Counted from the stretch's first letter, positions 14,419 to 21,375 are shown. The stretch is DNA of 21,426 nt from Candidatus Falkowbacteria bacterium RIFOXYC2_FULL_48_21 (GCA_001778275.1 MFGM01000038.1:294-21719); one strand, 5' to 3'. Numbers and translations: made by a program. Notes: a model not told the origin generated them from the letters alone.

Positions 14419-14493
14419 CGGACAACGTCCGCGTGTATGCGACGTGTGAGTGGACATGAAATGCCAGAACATGTCGTATACGCCTGTTGTCCG
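14419..14493 (+). other. 75-nt imperfect hairpin, candidate structured RNA or mobile-element remnant
   Basis: The outer arms CGGACAAC (14419-14426) and GTTGTCCG (14486-14493) pair perfectly. After an internal loop, a second stem of about 15 bp forms between 14431-14447 and 14469-14483, with a 2-nt bulge. The two imperfect positions are G-U wobbles only if the plus strand is RNA; on the minus strand they are A-C mismatches. The rest of 14365-14626 shows no gene or other clear signal. Confidence 0.6.
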
Positions 14494-14626
14494 ACTTGCA
14501 TTTTTCTTGTCTTTGTCTATTTCCGTTTTTTCTTGTTTTAGTGGGGGCGAATCGGTGTGAGCGGCAGATGGGCAAGGGGGTGCCTGCCCGCCTTTGGTGG
14601 GAATGCCGCGAAATTCAAAAACCACC

Positions 14627-15286
14627 TTAATAAGGGTGGTTATTTTTAACTCCGTAATATTTTACCGGTACGCCTTGGTATCTGTCCAGTAATCCGTCAT
14701 AGATCAAATTAACCAGCGGTTCCATGTCGTTCGCGTTGTCAATTTGTGCCAATGCCTGATGATATTGATTTTTGTTTTCCTTTTCGATTTTTACCGATAT
14801 TCCTACCATGCCATAACGCTCCAAGATAAGGTTTGCGGAAAGACGAGCGGTGCGGCCATTACCCTCGCGAAACGGATGTATAAAAGTGATAGCGTGATGT
14901 AGCCATGCCGCAATGCGTATTATGGAGTCGAACGCCGCAATCAGTTCAGCTTCTTCGCTATTCTTATCGTTAATAATACCCGCGACAGTTTTCAGCGTTT
15001 TAAGTTTTTCCTGCAGCTCCGCATCTTTTTGTAGCATCAGGGACGCGACTTCGGAATGGTGTGGCGGTAAATGCTTGGAACATGTGATTTTTAGATTTTC
15101 ATCTCGATATCTCCCAGCAATCTCCGGCCACGCCTCTTTAAAGATTTCTCTGTGAATTGCACAAATAGTAACCATCGAAATGGCCTTGTGGGAGCGGGCG
15201 TATCTTCTTATAAAACGAGAGGCGCGGATTACTCCAACCGCCTCTCGTTTCTGCAATTCTTCTTCGGTTTGCGGACGATTACTCAT
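14627..15286 (-). CDS. Fic-domain AMP-transferase (toxin)
   Basis: This 219-aa protein has the canonical Fic motif HPFREGNGR at residues 137-145. His137 acts as the base, and Glu141 and the Gly-Asn-Gly-Arg segment bind the nucleotide and Mg. A flap-like segment (AGRYRDENLKIT, about 57-68) precedes it, as in family members. Fic enzymes transfer AMP, or less often another phosphate-containing group, to hydroxyl side chains of targets such as gyrase or GTPases. No inhibitory SxxxE(G/N) motif is found inside this protein. It is found instead in the small gene just upstream (stop 10 bp away), which makes this a class I, two-gene toxin-antitoxin arrangement. The Fic assignment is certain; the cellular target is unknown. 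Confidence 0.93.
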   Translation of the reverse strand: MSNRPQTEEELQKREAVGVIRASRFIRRYARSHKAISMVTICAIHREIFKEAWPEIAGRYRDENLKITCSKHLPPHHSEVASLMLQKDAELQEKLKTLKTVAGIINDKNSEEAELIAAFDSIIRIAAWLHHAITFIHPFREGNGRTARLSANLILERYGMVGISVKIEKENKNQYHQALAQIDNANDMEPLVNLIYDGLLDRYQGVPVKYYGVKNNHPY

Positions 15287-15296
15287 AAAATCGTTT

Positions 15297-15491
15297 TTAA
15301 GATACCTTCATCGCCAGTTCTTCAAACTCTTTTCTATCCAAGTTGCTGCCTTCGAGAGCGCTAGAATAATAGGCATGCTCAACATCCCAGCCCTTTTCGA
15401 GAGCGGATTTTTGTGTGGAGGAGAGTGAGCCGATGTATTTTTTAGCAGCCTTCATGCTGATCAAAAGTTGTTTGAGTTTGGTATCTTTCAT
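15297..15491 (-). CDS. Fic antitoxin-like small protein (class I inhibitor)
   Basis: This 64-aa, mainly helical protein contains SSALEG (residues 43-48), which fits the Fic inhibitory-helix motif [S/T]xxxE[G/N]. Glu47 would enter the ATP-binding site of the Fic protein and block the gamma-phosphate. In VbhA-type antitoxins this motif lies in a separate small protein encoded just upstream of the toxin, exactly as here. The gene is 10 bp upstream of the Fic gene on the same strand. Its promoter places the transcript start about 3 nt before the ATG, so translation is predicted to be leaderless. Confidence is good because motif, size and gene order agree. Confidence 0.85.
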   Translation of the reverse strand: MKDTKLKQLLISMKAAKKYIGSLSSTQKSALEKGWDVEHAYYSSALEGSNLDRKEFEELAMKVS

Positions 15492-15500
15492 AATGAGGTT

Positions 15501-15529
15501 ATTATAGTAGAAGATTGATAAAATCGCAA
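15501..15529 (-). promoter_or_regulatory. Promoter of the Fic antitoxin-toxin operon, predicted leaderless
   Basis: On the minus strand TTGCGA (15529-15524) and a perfect TATAAT (15506-15501) are separated by 17 nt. The predicted start near 15494 is about 3 nt before the antitoxin ATG at 15491, and no Shine-Dalgarno sequence is possible. Confidence 0.75.
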
Positions 15530-15663
15530 GTTTTTAATGATTTTTGTTATAATTTCGTCATTTTTAGAGTGAGGGGGTGAGTAAAAAGTTTTAGCTTGCA
15601 TCAAATCCGATTTTTTTGTCTGGGGAAGCGAGATAAAAAAAGACAAAATTGAATCAACCTTCA

Positions 15664-15786
15664 TTAGGAAAAGCGCTCTATCAACATATTTTTTTCTGAA
15701 TAATCGGTTTCACCTGTCATATAGTTCCCGCCAGTAGCAATAGGTTGGTTTTCTGTCTCTGGTATTTTAAATTCCTCAATATTATT
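15664..15786 (-). pseudogene. C-terminal remnant of a gene cut at the ISL3-family element
   Basis: A frame with no start codon of its own enters from the edge of the insertion sequence and runs 40 codons to TAA at 15664. The translated tail is acidic and non-repetitive (NNIEEFKIPETENQPIATGG, then NYMTGETDYSEKN and LIERFS), with the composition of a real protein end. Its 5' part should lie on the other side of the element, but I could not find a convincing continuation in 17106-17336. It may therefore have been lost in a deletion or rearrangement. The rest of 15492-15788 holds only the Fic promoter and AT-rich sequence with a weak plus-strand -10 box near 15548. Confidence 0.45.
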
Positions 15787-15788
15787 AT

Positions 15789-17105
15789 GGTTCTTCAGAC
15801 AAAGTTATGGGTAGAGACTAAGCTTGCCGCAGTGAAACAGGATGGCCGCACGGTAATTCTGAAAGTTTCTGAAACCGCTTGCGTTTGACTTAATAATTTG
15901 GATTTTAGAATTAAGGCCTTCCGTGACGGCATTTGTGATGCGATGTTTCAAGTAAGCCAGTATTCCGCAAAGATGACGTTTCAATGTTTTGGCTGTATCA
16001 ATCATCGGTTTGAGCCTCGAATGCGTGGCTCGGAAATACCATCTGCGAAAAAATGTTTCCGCCGCGCCAACGTAACGGTAATTCCAGAAATGTTTGAATA
16101 GTTCTTTCAATGCCCATGCTCGTCCGACTTTCAATTCATCGATGGCCAGCTGTCGGAATGATGCTTTGTCCTTGTCGCTCCAAATATCGGGATTGGTCAG
16201 CCAGAGATACTTTGTTCCTTTGAGCGTGTTTATACCATCTTTGATCATGTGGCTGTTTTCTTTGCGTCTTACCATGTCAACCGCTTTTCCCAAGTACGTT
16301 GCAACGTGATACTTATCGTGAACGATCGTTGCCTTCGGAATGCTGTCCGTTGTTGCTTTCATGAACGCCGGCCACATATCCATGGCCACCGCTTCGACGC
16401 TTTCTTTTTGGCTAGCAGACAGCGCCGAGTTAAGTAAAGATTGAGCCCCCGCTTCATCGCGATCCGGAGCTAAGTCCAGCACGCGTCCTTGATCCAAATC
16501 AGTAATTAACGACACGTAGGAATGTCCTTTGAGAAAGTTTTTTTCATCAATGCCCAAGTGCTTGATTGTCTCATCTTTGCGTCTTGCCAGTCCTCGCTCA
16601 ACCGCTCGTTTTCGTATTTCATGGATCTGATCCCATGACAAGCGTAGTATTCCAGCAGCGGCCTTGACGCTTTGCGCGGCTTTCAGTACGTCAATGGCAA
16701 AACGTTCAAAAAGCTCGGTAAATCTTGAGTATGCTCCCGCCCAAGGCACATCGGCTGACAGAATGCCATGTTCCGGACATGAAATTCTTGGCGTACGGCA
16801 GACGATGCCAGTCTCGAATTGCATGGTGTCGAGATGCCGCCAAGCGCGTTCTTCTCTATGATCTTCCATGGAGCATGGTCGTCCGCATGTCGGACACGGT
16901 AACTTTTCCCCCTGTATGGTGCCGACCCTGATTGTCAATCGCAAATTAACAGTGTCCAAGTCCACGGCTGATACTGTCCACGGCTTTGTCAAGTTGAGCA
17001 TTTGCTCATAATGATTAGATAGCGTTTGTGTGTTTATCATATACTTCCAGATTACCGCACAAATCCCATTTAATCCAGTTTACCCACAGAATAGTCTGAA
17101 GAACC
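15789..17105 (-). mobile_element. ISL3-family insertion sequence
   Basis: This 1317-bp element is bounded by inverted repeats. The left end GGTTCTTCAGAC (15789-15800) is matched exactly by the right end (17094-17105), and a second block, TGGGTA, is shared further in, for 20 of 25 positions. The transposase stop codon lies inside the left repeat. ISL3 elements normally make 8-bp target duplications. The flanks (ATTATTAT and AAATTAAA) do not match, so one side has been rearranged. Confidence 0.85.
15805..17040 (-). CDS. ISL3-family DDE transposase
   Basis: The length of 411 aa is normal for the family, and the protein appears intact. The N-terminal zinc-binding part has CPTC (49-52), Cys56 and CPEH (88-91). 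A helix-turn-helix region follows (about 125-150, with LRLSWDQIHEIRKRA). The catalytic triad is Asp165 (LGIDEKNF), Asp221 (AMDMWPAF) and Glu374 (TEGLNSK). All three residues are present, so the element may still be active. It catalyses cut-and-paste transposition at the terminal inverted repeats that closely flank the gene. No frameshift or stop is seen. It is the only gene of the element. Confidence 0.95.
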   Translation of the reverse strand: MINTQTLSNHYEQMLNLTKPWTVSAVDLDTVNLRLTIRVGTIQGEKLPCPTCGRPCSMEDHREERAWRHLDTMQFETGIVCRTPRISCPEHGILSADVPWAGAYSRFTELFERFAIDVLKAAQSVKAAAGILRLSWDQIHEIRKRAVERGLARRKDETIKHLGIDEKNFLKGHSYVSLITDLDQGRVLDLAPDRDEAGAQSLLNSALSASQKESVEAVAMDMWPAFMKATTDSIPKATIVHDKYHVATYLGKAVDMVRRKENSHMIKDGINTLKGTKYLWLTNPDIWSDKDKASFRQLAIDELKVGRAWALKELFKHFWNYRYVGAAETFFRRWYFRATHSRLKPMIDTAKTLKRHLCGILAYLKHRITNAVTEGLNSKIQIIKSNASGFRNFQNYRAAILFHCGKLSLYP

Positions 17106-17133
17106 AAATTAAATATGTGCGAAATATGGGAGA

Positions 17134-17177
17134 AAGAAAAAGAGTATCCGCTGAAAATATTTTACACTCTTTTTCTT
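17134..17177. terminator. 12-bp-stem hairpin downstream of the ATPase gene
   Basis: AAGAAAAAGAGT (17134-17145) and ACTCTTTTTCTT (17166-17177) are exact reverse complements around a 20-nt loop. Two further dyads follow: AACAGC/GCTGTT (17179-17196) and TGTAAAA/TTTTACA (17203-17217). Together they occupy the gap between the insertion sequence and the ATPase gene and may terminate minus-strand transcription. Confidence 0.5.
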
Positions 17178-17245
17178 GAACAGCATATCGGCTGTTAGGC
17201 GTTGTAAAATTTTTACACTTTTTGTTTTTTTCGCTCGTCATTCAC

Positions 17246-17309
17246 GGGGGCAGGGGGGGGGGCGTCAATCACTATGGCGGAAGGGGACAGAGGGGAACAA
17301 AAGGGGTGA
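17246..17309 (+). other. Cluster of G tracts including G10 (possible G-quadruplex)
   Basis: The plus strand carries G5 (17246-17250), G10 (17253-17262) and then three G4 runs within about 45 bp. Four or more G tracts of this length can form a quadruplex. The cluster lies 30-90 bp past the stop codon of the minus-strand ATPase gene. The homopolymer is also a place where sequence length may be wrong. Confidence 0.6.
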
Positions 17310-17336
17310 ATGGTCCATGTAGCCATTTCGTTCGCT

Positions 17337-18770
17337 TTATAGCAACAAGAAATAATTCAAAGGAACTTTTACAATATTGGAATCTTCTAACAATGTTAGT
17401 TCATTATTACATATCACAATACCATATTTGGCCGATCGCACCTTTTTCATTGTATTCCTAACTTGTCTGCCCAATTTTTCACCCATGCCAACTTCGATGG
17501 GGATGATATTTTTCTCCGCGATAGTGAGAATAAAGTCAGCACTGCCTTGGGAGCTATCACAATTTAGAGCGCCACGGCTATTGGTAACAAATTCACGGTA
17601 TAAAGTCATGGCCACAATATCTTCCATTAATCTACCTTTTTGTTGAGCAAATATTTGAGGGTTACCAGCCACCGATAAAAAGGCCGATCGCATGGCCGAT
17701 GACATAAATTGGTATTTTGATGGCTTTCTAACTTTTTTTGAATTAGAGCCATACGGCATCACTCTGATTAATAATTCCGCCTGCTCCAACACTTCCAAAA
17801 TGTTGGAGATGGTAGTAACACTAGTTTCCAATGTCTTAGCGAGATTTTGTACGCTCGATACCTCTGATTCGGCCAATAAAAAAAGAACTCTTTTAATATG
17901 ACTGATAGTTTGTGAGTCAAATCTGCCAAGGCTCTGGACATCTTGGTTAATTACTTTATCCAGCAACAAAGTGATGGTTTGGTAAACTCTGGATTCGTCC
18001 TTAATTCTAATCGCAAAGGGGAGTGTGCCAATTTTAAGATATTCATCAACATAGTGTTGATCAACCTGAGACCAAAAACTCAAGACGGCCGGTTCAAAAG
18101 CTTTTAATTTTTGGTATGTTTCAGTTGCTGATTCCGAAGAAAATATAGCATCCTTAATATTTTTTTGTAAATTAGTAACTGGATATTTATCCTCCTTGAT
18201 CATTAAAAATTCACAAAAACTAGTCGGAAATAATTTTTCAAAAATTGCTCGGCGAATTACATCGGGGTTTGTTTGTAAAGAAACTGCCGACGAGCCACTG
18301 CAAACAACAAAAACTTTGTTTGATCTGTCGTAAACAGATTTTAGCACTGACGCCCATTTTGGGTCATATTGTGCTTCATCAATAAAGATAAATAATGGTT
18401 TAGTCAATTTTTCAAAACTTTCACCAAGTATTCTTTCATAAGCCGCCAATACATCTTTGAGGGAAGAGCCCAAAACATTTACCACTTCGTCAAGTGAAAT
18501 GTACAGCATTCTTTGTTGACCAACTTCTTGATAATGATTTAGAAAGAGCTGTGCTAGTATAGTGGTTTTACCAACGCCACGAAGGCCGGGGATAATGACC
18601 CACCGATCATGGGCTTCATGGTTATGCAAAAAATCCCTCAAGTATTTATCAATTTGGGGGTAGATATCTCTTTGGGGGTATTTTTTACCTCGTTCGTCTT
18701 GTACATAGGTTCGCAAGCGAAAAGGTGCTTGGACAAACTGGTTTTGTAAGTATTTAAGTATTTCCTCCAT
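17337..18770 (-). CDS. AAA ATPase with DUF4143-type C-terminal domain
   Basis: This 477-aa protein belongs to the AAA_14/DUF4143 family of P-loop proteins common in archaea and uncultured bacteria. Walker A is GLRGVGKT (62-69), Walker B LFIFIDEAQ (126-134), and a sensor-like CSGSSA lies at 158-162. Next comes a winged-helix segment (about 285-345, with LAKTLETSVTTISNILEVLEQAE split over it). The C-terminal domain has the layout of a PD-(D/E)xK nuclease: Glu383, Asp412 (SADFIL) and Glu426 in IEVG, but the usual catalytic Lys is Gly, so nuclease activity is doubtful. It stands alone between two different insertion sequences. The upstream region is rich in dyads that overlap its promoter, which suggests tight control. 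Members may act in defence or toxin-like systems, but the function is unknown. Confidence 0.88.
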   Translation of the reverse strand: MEEILKYLQNQFVQAPFRLRTYVQDERGKKYPQRDIYPQIDKYLRDFLHNHEAHDRWVIIPGLRGVGKTTILAQLFLNHYQEVGQQRMLYISLDEVVNVLGSSLKDVLAAYERILGESFEKLTKPLFIFIDEAQYDPKWASVLKSVYDRSNKVFVVCSGSSAVSLQTNPDVIRRAIFEKLFPTSFCEFLMIKEDKYPVTNLQKNIKDAIFSSESATETYQKLKAFEPAVLSFWSQVDQHYVDEYLKIGTLPFAIRIKDESRVYQTITLLLDKVINQDVQSLGRFDSQTISHIKRVLFLLAESEVSSVQNLAKTLETSVTTISNILEVLEQAELLIRVMPYGSNSKKVRKPSKYQFMSSAMRSAFLSVAGNPQIFAQQKGRLMEDIVAMTLYREFVTNSRGALNCDSSQGSADFILTIAEKNIIPIEVGMGEKLGRQVRNTMKKVRSAKYGIVICNNELTLLEDSNIVKVPLNYFLLL

Positions 18771-18787
18771 AATCTAAATGAGTAAGA

Positions 18788-18815
18788 GAAATAATCAAAT
18801 GTGTTTGATTATTTC
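18788..18815 (-). promoter_or_regulatory. 12-bp hairpin in the ATPase gene leader
   Basis: GAAATAATCAAA (18788-18799) and TTTGATTATTTC (18804-18815) pair perfectly around a TGTG loop, 18 nt before the start codon at 18770. It replaces any Shine-Dalgarno sequence and could block ribosome access or bind a repressor. Confidence 0.65.
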
Positions 18816-18827
18816 CGAGCGAATGAG

Positions 18828-18846
18828 ATTATATCGTAGATATAAT
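18828..18846. promoter_or_regulatory. Dyad ATTATATC-GTA-GATATAAT
   Basis: Two perfect 8-bp arms around a 3-nt centre, between the promoter and the leader hairpin of the ATPase gene. The symmetry and size suit a dimeric repressor site. The same arms also contain -10-like words on both strands. Confidence 0.55.
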
Positions 18847-18862
18847 TTTGTATGTTAGTTGA

Positions 18863-18914
18863 GTAGTACAGTAATACTATTTACTATACTACTACACTGG
18901 TATAGCAATGTCAA
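18863..18914 (-). promoter_or_regulatory. Promoter with overlapping operator for the ATPase gene
   Basis: On the minus strand TTGACA (18914-18909) and TAGTAT (18891-18886) are separated by 17 nt. A dyad of 12-bp arms with one mismatch (GTAGTACAGTAA at 18863-18874, TTACTATACTAC at 18881-18892) covers the -10 box and start site. A protein bound there would block transcription. The remaining spacer, 18915-19120, shows no gene. Confidence 0.65.
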
Positions 18915-19158
18915 GAGGTGGATTTTTGGCTAAAATACATGGTTTTTATGGCTGTTTACTAAATTGAGAATGAGGAGATAAGATTTTTTCGTTTAATCAA
19001 ATGTGTGAATGTTCTGAAGTTATAGAATACTATTTTATATTTCATTATCATCGTGTCGCTAATCTATTAAATAAATTTGAAAGCCAAAAGAAAAAACGCT
19101 TGGTCAATGTTGGATTGGTTTGTCAAGCCCTGAAAATACTGAACCGTTATTCGGCAAA

Positions 19159-20106
19159 TTATTTGGGAAAGTTTTGAATAAAACTTAGAGTAAATCTCTT
19201 TGGTGATTGTAGGTTGATACTGGTGTGAAGTCGTTCGTTGTTGTAATAGCGGATTTTTTTGGCAATCAGTTTTTTCAGTTTTTCGAATGTCTCCATCTCC
19301 AAAAATTCATTCTTGCACTCATCCTTTAGTCGGCCGAAGAACGATTCTTGCCCGGGATTTTCCGTAGGCGTACCCGGCGTTGAATATGACAGAATAATCT
19401 TGTTCTTTAAAACTTCTTCGACATATTCATAGCTTGTAAATTGTGACCCCTGATCCTGATGGCTTAATAATTCATCCGGCAATTTTTCGATAAGTTTCTT
19501 GATGGCTGCTGTCGCCTTTCGGAACGAACCGATTACCAGCTTAGCCTCCATGGTTTCACCGACTTCGTAGCCATATACCAGCTGTCCGAAAACATCTTTG
19601 TGAACTGCCAGGTAGGCCTTACTTTTGCCTTGATCGTAGATAATTTCTGTGATGTCGGAAGTTACAGCCTGGAACGGCGCGGTGATTTTGGTCCTGATTA
19701 ATAAGTTGACCCGGTCGGCCAAGGCTTCCAGAATTTCCTTGACAACGCTCTTTTTTGAAGTGCGTAGCTTTCTTGGTAATCCCAGGCGCCACAGTTTTAA
19801 CAGCCTACCGAGGGCATCGCGGCCGATTTCTATCTTGTATTTATCCGAGAGTGCTTGCTTTATCCGCGTCACTCCGTATGCGCCGTTTTTAACAATTATC
19901 TTTTTAACTTGCGTTTTAATATGCTCGAATTTGTCGGCAAACCGTTCGTCCGGATGCTTGTGATGATAGTAGGTATTCTTGGACAATCCGCAAAGCCGGC
20001 AGATGCGACTGATGCTGAATGCGCCGGAGGCGACTTGCATCCTGGCGAATTCTACGCTGGCGTGCTTCGGGACGAGTAAAAATCTGAAAAATTTTTTAGG
20101 AGGCAC
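19159..20106 (-). CDS. IS3-family transposase OrfB (rve integrase core)
   Basis: This frame of 315 codons encodes the catalytic domain. The HTH_21-like N-terminal region (ISRICRLCGLSKNTYYHHK and YGVTRIKQAL) is followed by the retroviral-integrase-type core with Asp151 (TSDITEI), Asp218 (HQDQGSQF) and Glu254 (QESFFGRLKDE), a DD(35)E arrangement. The end (YYNNERLHTSINLQSPKRF) is typical. The frame overlaps orfA by 55 bp and is read by -1 frameshifting, although a GTG in the overlap could start OrfB alone. The coding sequence is intact, so the element could be active. Confidence 0.95.
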   Translation of the reverse strand: MPPKKFFRFLLVPKHASVEFARMQVASGAFSISRICRLCGLSKNTYYHHKHPDERFADKFEHIKTQVKKIIVKNGAYGVTRIKQALSDKYKIEIGRDALGRLLKLWRLGLPRKLRTSKKSVVKEILEALADRVNLLIRTKITAPFQAVTSDITEIIYDQGKSKAYLAVHKDVFGQLVYGYEVGETMEAKLVIGSFRKATAAIKKLIEKLPDELLSHQDQGSQFTSYEYVEEVLKNKIILSYSTPGTPTENPGQESFFGRLKDECKNEFLEMETFEKLKKLIAKKIRYYNNERLHTSINLQSPKRFTLSFIQNFPK

Positions 20107-20390
20107 AGCTCCACTTCCTTCTTGCCTAGCAGTTGCTCCAGTCTGACAACTTTGGTTTTTAATTCGTTTACAATTTGATCGGGTGCAGTCTCGAAAACCT
20201 GAGGACCGCGCTCTATAAGCTGATCGCGCCAGAGGTAAAGGAGGTTTGCATTCAGAGCATACTTCCTGGCTATTTCCGAGATGTTGCCGTTGTCACGCAG
20301 GGCATCCAAGGCGCGGTCGAGCTTGAACTGCGGGGTATAGCTTTTTTTCTTAGTTCCGACATTGACTGTTTTAGGCCTTGCATTAGTCAT
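20052..20390 (-). CDS. IS3-family transposase OrfA (HTH protein)
   Basis: This 112-aa DNA-binding subunit has the HTH_Tnp_1 pattern: YTPQFKLDRALDAL, then NISEIARKYALNANLLYLWRDQL, followed by a leucine-zipper-like helix (VNELKTKVVRLEQLLGKKEVEL). The A6 run at 20092-20097 provides the slippery heptamer A AAA AAT in the orfA frame. From it ribosomes can shift -1 into orfB and make the OrfAB fusion transposase. OrfA alone usually represses transposition. The start ATG lies inside the element, about 110 bp from its right end. Confidence 0.93.
   Translation of the reverse strand: MTNARPKTVNVGTKKKSYTPQFKLDRALDALRDNGNISEIARKYALNANLLYLWRDQLIERGPQVFETAPDQIVNELKTKVVRLEQLLGKKEVELCLLKNFSDFYSSRSTPA
20091..20097 (-). 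other. Programmed -1 frameshift site of the IS3-family element
   Basis: On the minus strand the heptamer A AAA AAT lies in the orfA frame. Slippage by one base re-pairs both tRNAs on AAA and enters the orfB frame, whose lysine codons read AAA AAA. A GGAG word lies about 14 nt upstream and could act as a stimulatory Shine-Dalgarno. Confidence 0.75.
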
Positions 20391-20527
20391 AGGATTGATG
20401 GTTGATATTTTGGATTCACAATAGCATAACTGCTGTAAATCCGGAATATCAAGAATTAATTTCCCATGTGCCTACCAGTTCAGTATATCCAGGACTAATC
20501 AGAATGCCCAAAATCAAAAACTCCTTA

Positions 20528-21210
20528 TTATATGTATGCTTCAATGTGGCGTAATTTATTCTTTATTCTCAATTTATGAGTAATATCTGGAAATCGCAAG
20601 CCATCTTGTAAATCTACGGTCAAATAATCAATCTTGGAAATTCCTGGATATGGTTGCAAGCCATAAACTATGTCATCGCTTTCAACTCCACAAATTAAAA
20701 ACGGCAGTTCTTCTAACACATAAATAGCCAGCCTCTCATAATCAATCTCATTCAGTTTGTCTGATTTTATACTCTCTTTTACTATTCCTATTATTTCATT
20801 ATTAAACTCCGCATTATTTTTAAACTCGTCATAGAAAATTGAGACCATTCGTTTATATTCATCCGTTTCAATTTGTTCCCATTTTGATATTGAACAATAG
20901 AGCGTTTTTCAGGTGTAAACTCATCTAAAATATCTTTTACCATTTCTTCAACTTTTTTACCCTCGCGGGCTGATAATTTGCAAGCACGTTCTTTTTTGTA
21001 GCCATTTTTTATTTCGTAATTCACTGAATGAATTTTATCTGGAATCAAAACAAGTACTTTTTCTTTTGTATTTTCTATCGCCCATAATAAATAACTACGA
21101 ACCAGCTCTCGCTTAAAATCTTTATTTCCAAGACTTATGCCAACAACAATGTTAAATTTTTTGGCAAAAATTTCTTCTTCTGTTGTGTTAAGATATGTTA
21201 CAATTCTCAT
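20528..21210 (-). pseudogene. Cyclodipeptide synthase (CDPS), frame disrupted by one base
   Basis: Two overlapping frames (21210-20791 and 20848-20528) together give about 227 residues, the normal CDPS size. The first has VVGISLGN, with the covalent-catalysis Ser26 and Asn29, then RSYLLWAIENTKEKVLVLIPD. The second has ERLAIYVLEELPFLI, with the Tyr-x3-Glu pair of the active site, then GVESDDIVYG. CDPSs use two aminoacyl-tRNAs to make cyclic dipeptides. Adding one A to the A5 run at 20905-20909 makes a single frame reading TPEKTLYCSISKWEQIETDEY (as two parts, TPEKTLYCS and ISKWEQIETDEY), which fits the family pattern. So the gene is either recently inactivated or mis-sequenced. The usual Tyr-His pair after the strand reads Tyr-Gly. 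No tailoring enzyme lies nearby in the window. Confidence 0.8.
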
Positions 21211-21375
21211 TATTTTTAAAATAAATCATTTTCGGAGTGTAGCAGAGAAAACACCTTTTACCCCTCTTTAAATAAATAAAAAATCAAATTTTCTGTCCCT
21301 ATTCAAATCACAAAACTTTAAATTACCACAAAAAGACAAAAAAATATTTCAGCTAACGTTCCTGCATAGCCGAAG

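Larger units (their letters stand above)
19121..20501 (-). mobile_element. IS3-family insertion sequence
   Basis: This 1381-bp element has ends TGTCAAGCCCTGAAAATACT... (19121-19144) and its imperfect inverted copy at 20478-20501, sharing 18 of 24 positions including ATACTGAAC. The tips are TG and CA, as usual for IS3. It encodes orfA and orfB in overlapping frames. No 3-bp target duplication is seen (GTT and GAA flank it), so it may be old or rearranged. It lies 26 bp past the end of the broken CDPS gene. Confidence 0.85.

Noticed and set aside
15540..15570. Plus-strand promoter near 15548 (TATAAT)
   Set aside because: No -35 box at the right distance and no gene downstream on that strand before the insertion sequence.
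15789..20501. Composite transposon made of the two insertion sequences
   Set aside because: The flanking elements belong to different families (ISL3 and IS3) with unrelated ends, so they cannot move the segment together.
20791..20909. Programmed frameshift in the CDPS gene
   Set aside because: No X XXY YYZ slippery heptamer lies in the right frame near the junction. A single-base deletion in an A run explains the shift better.
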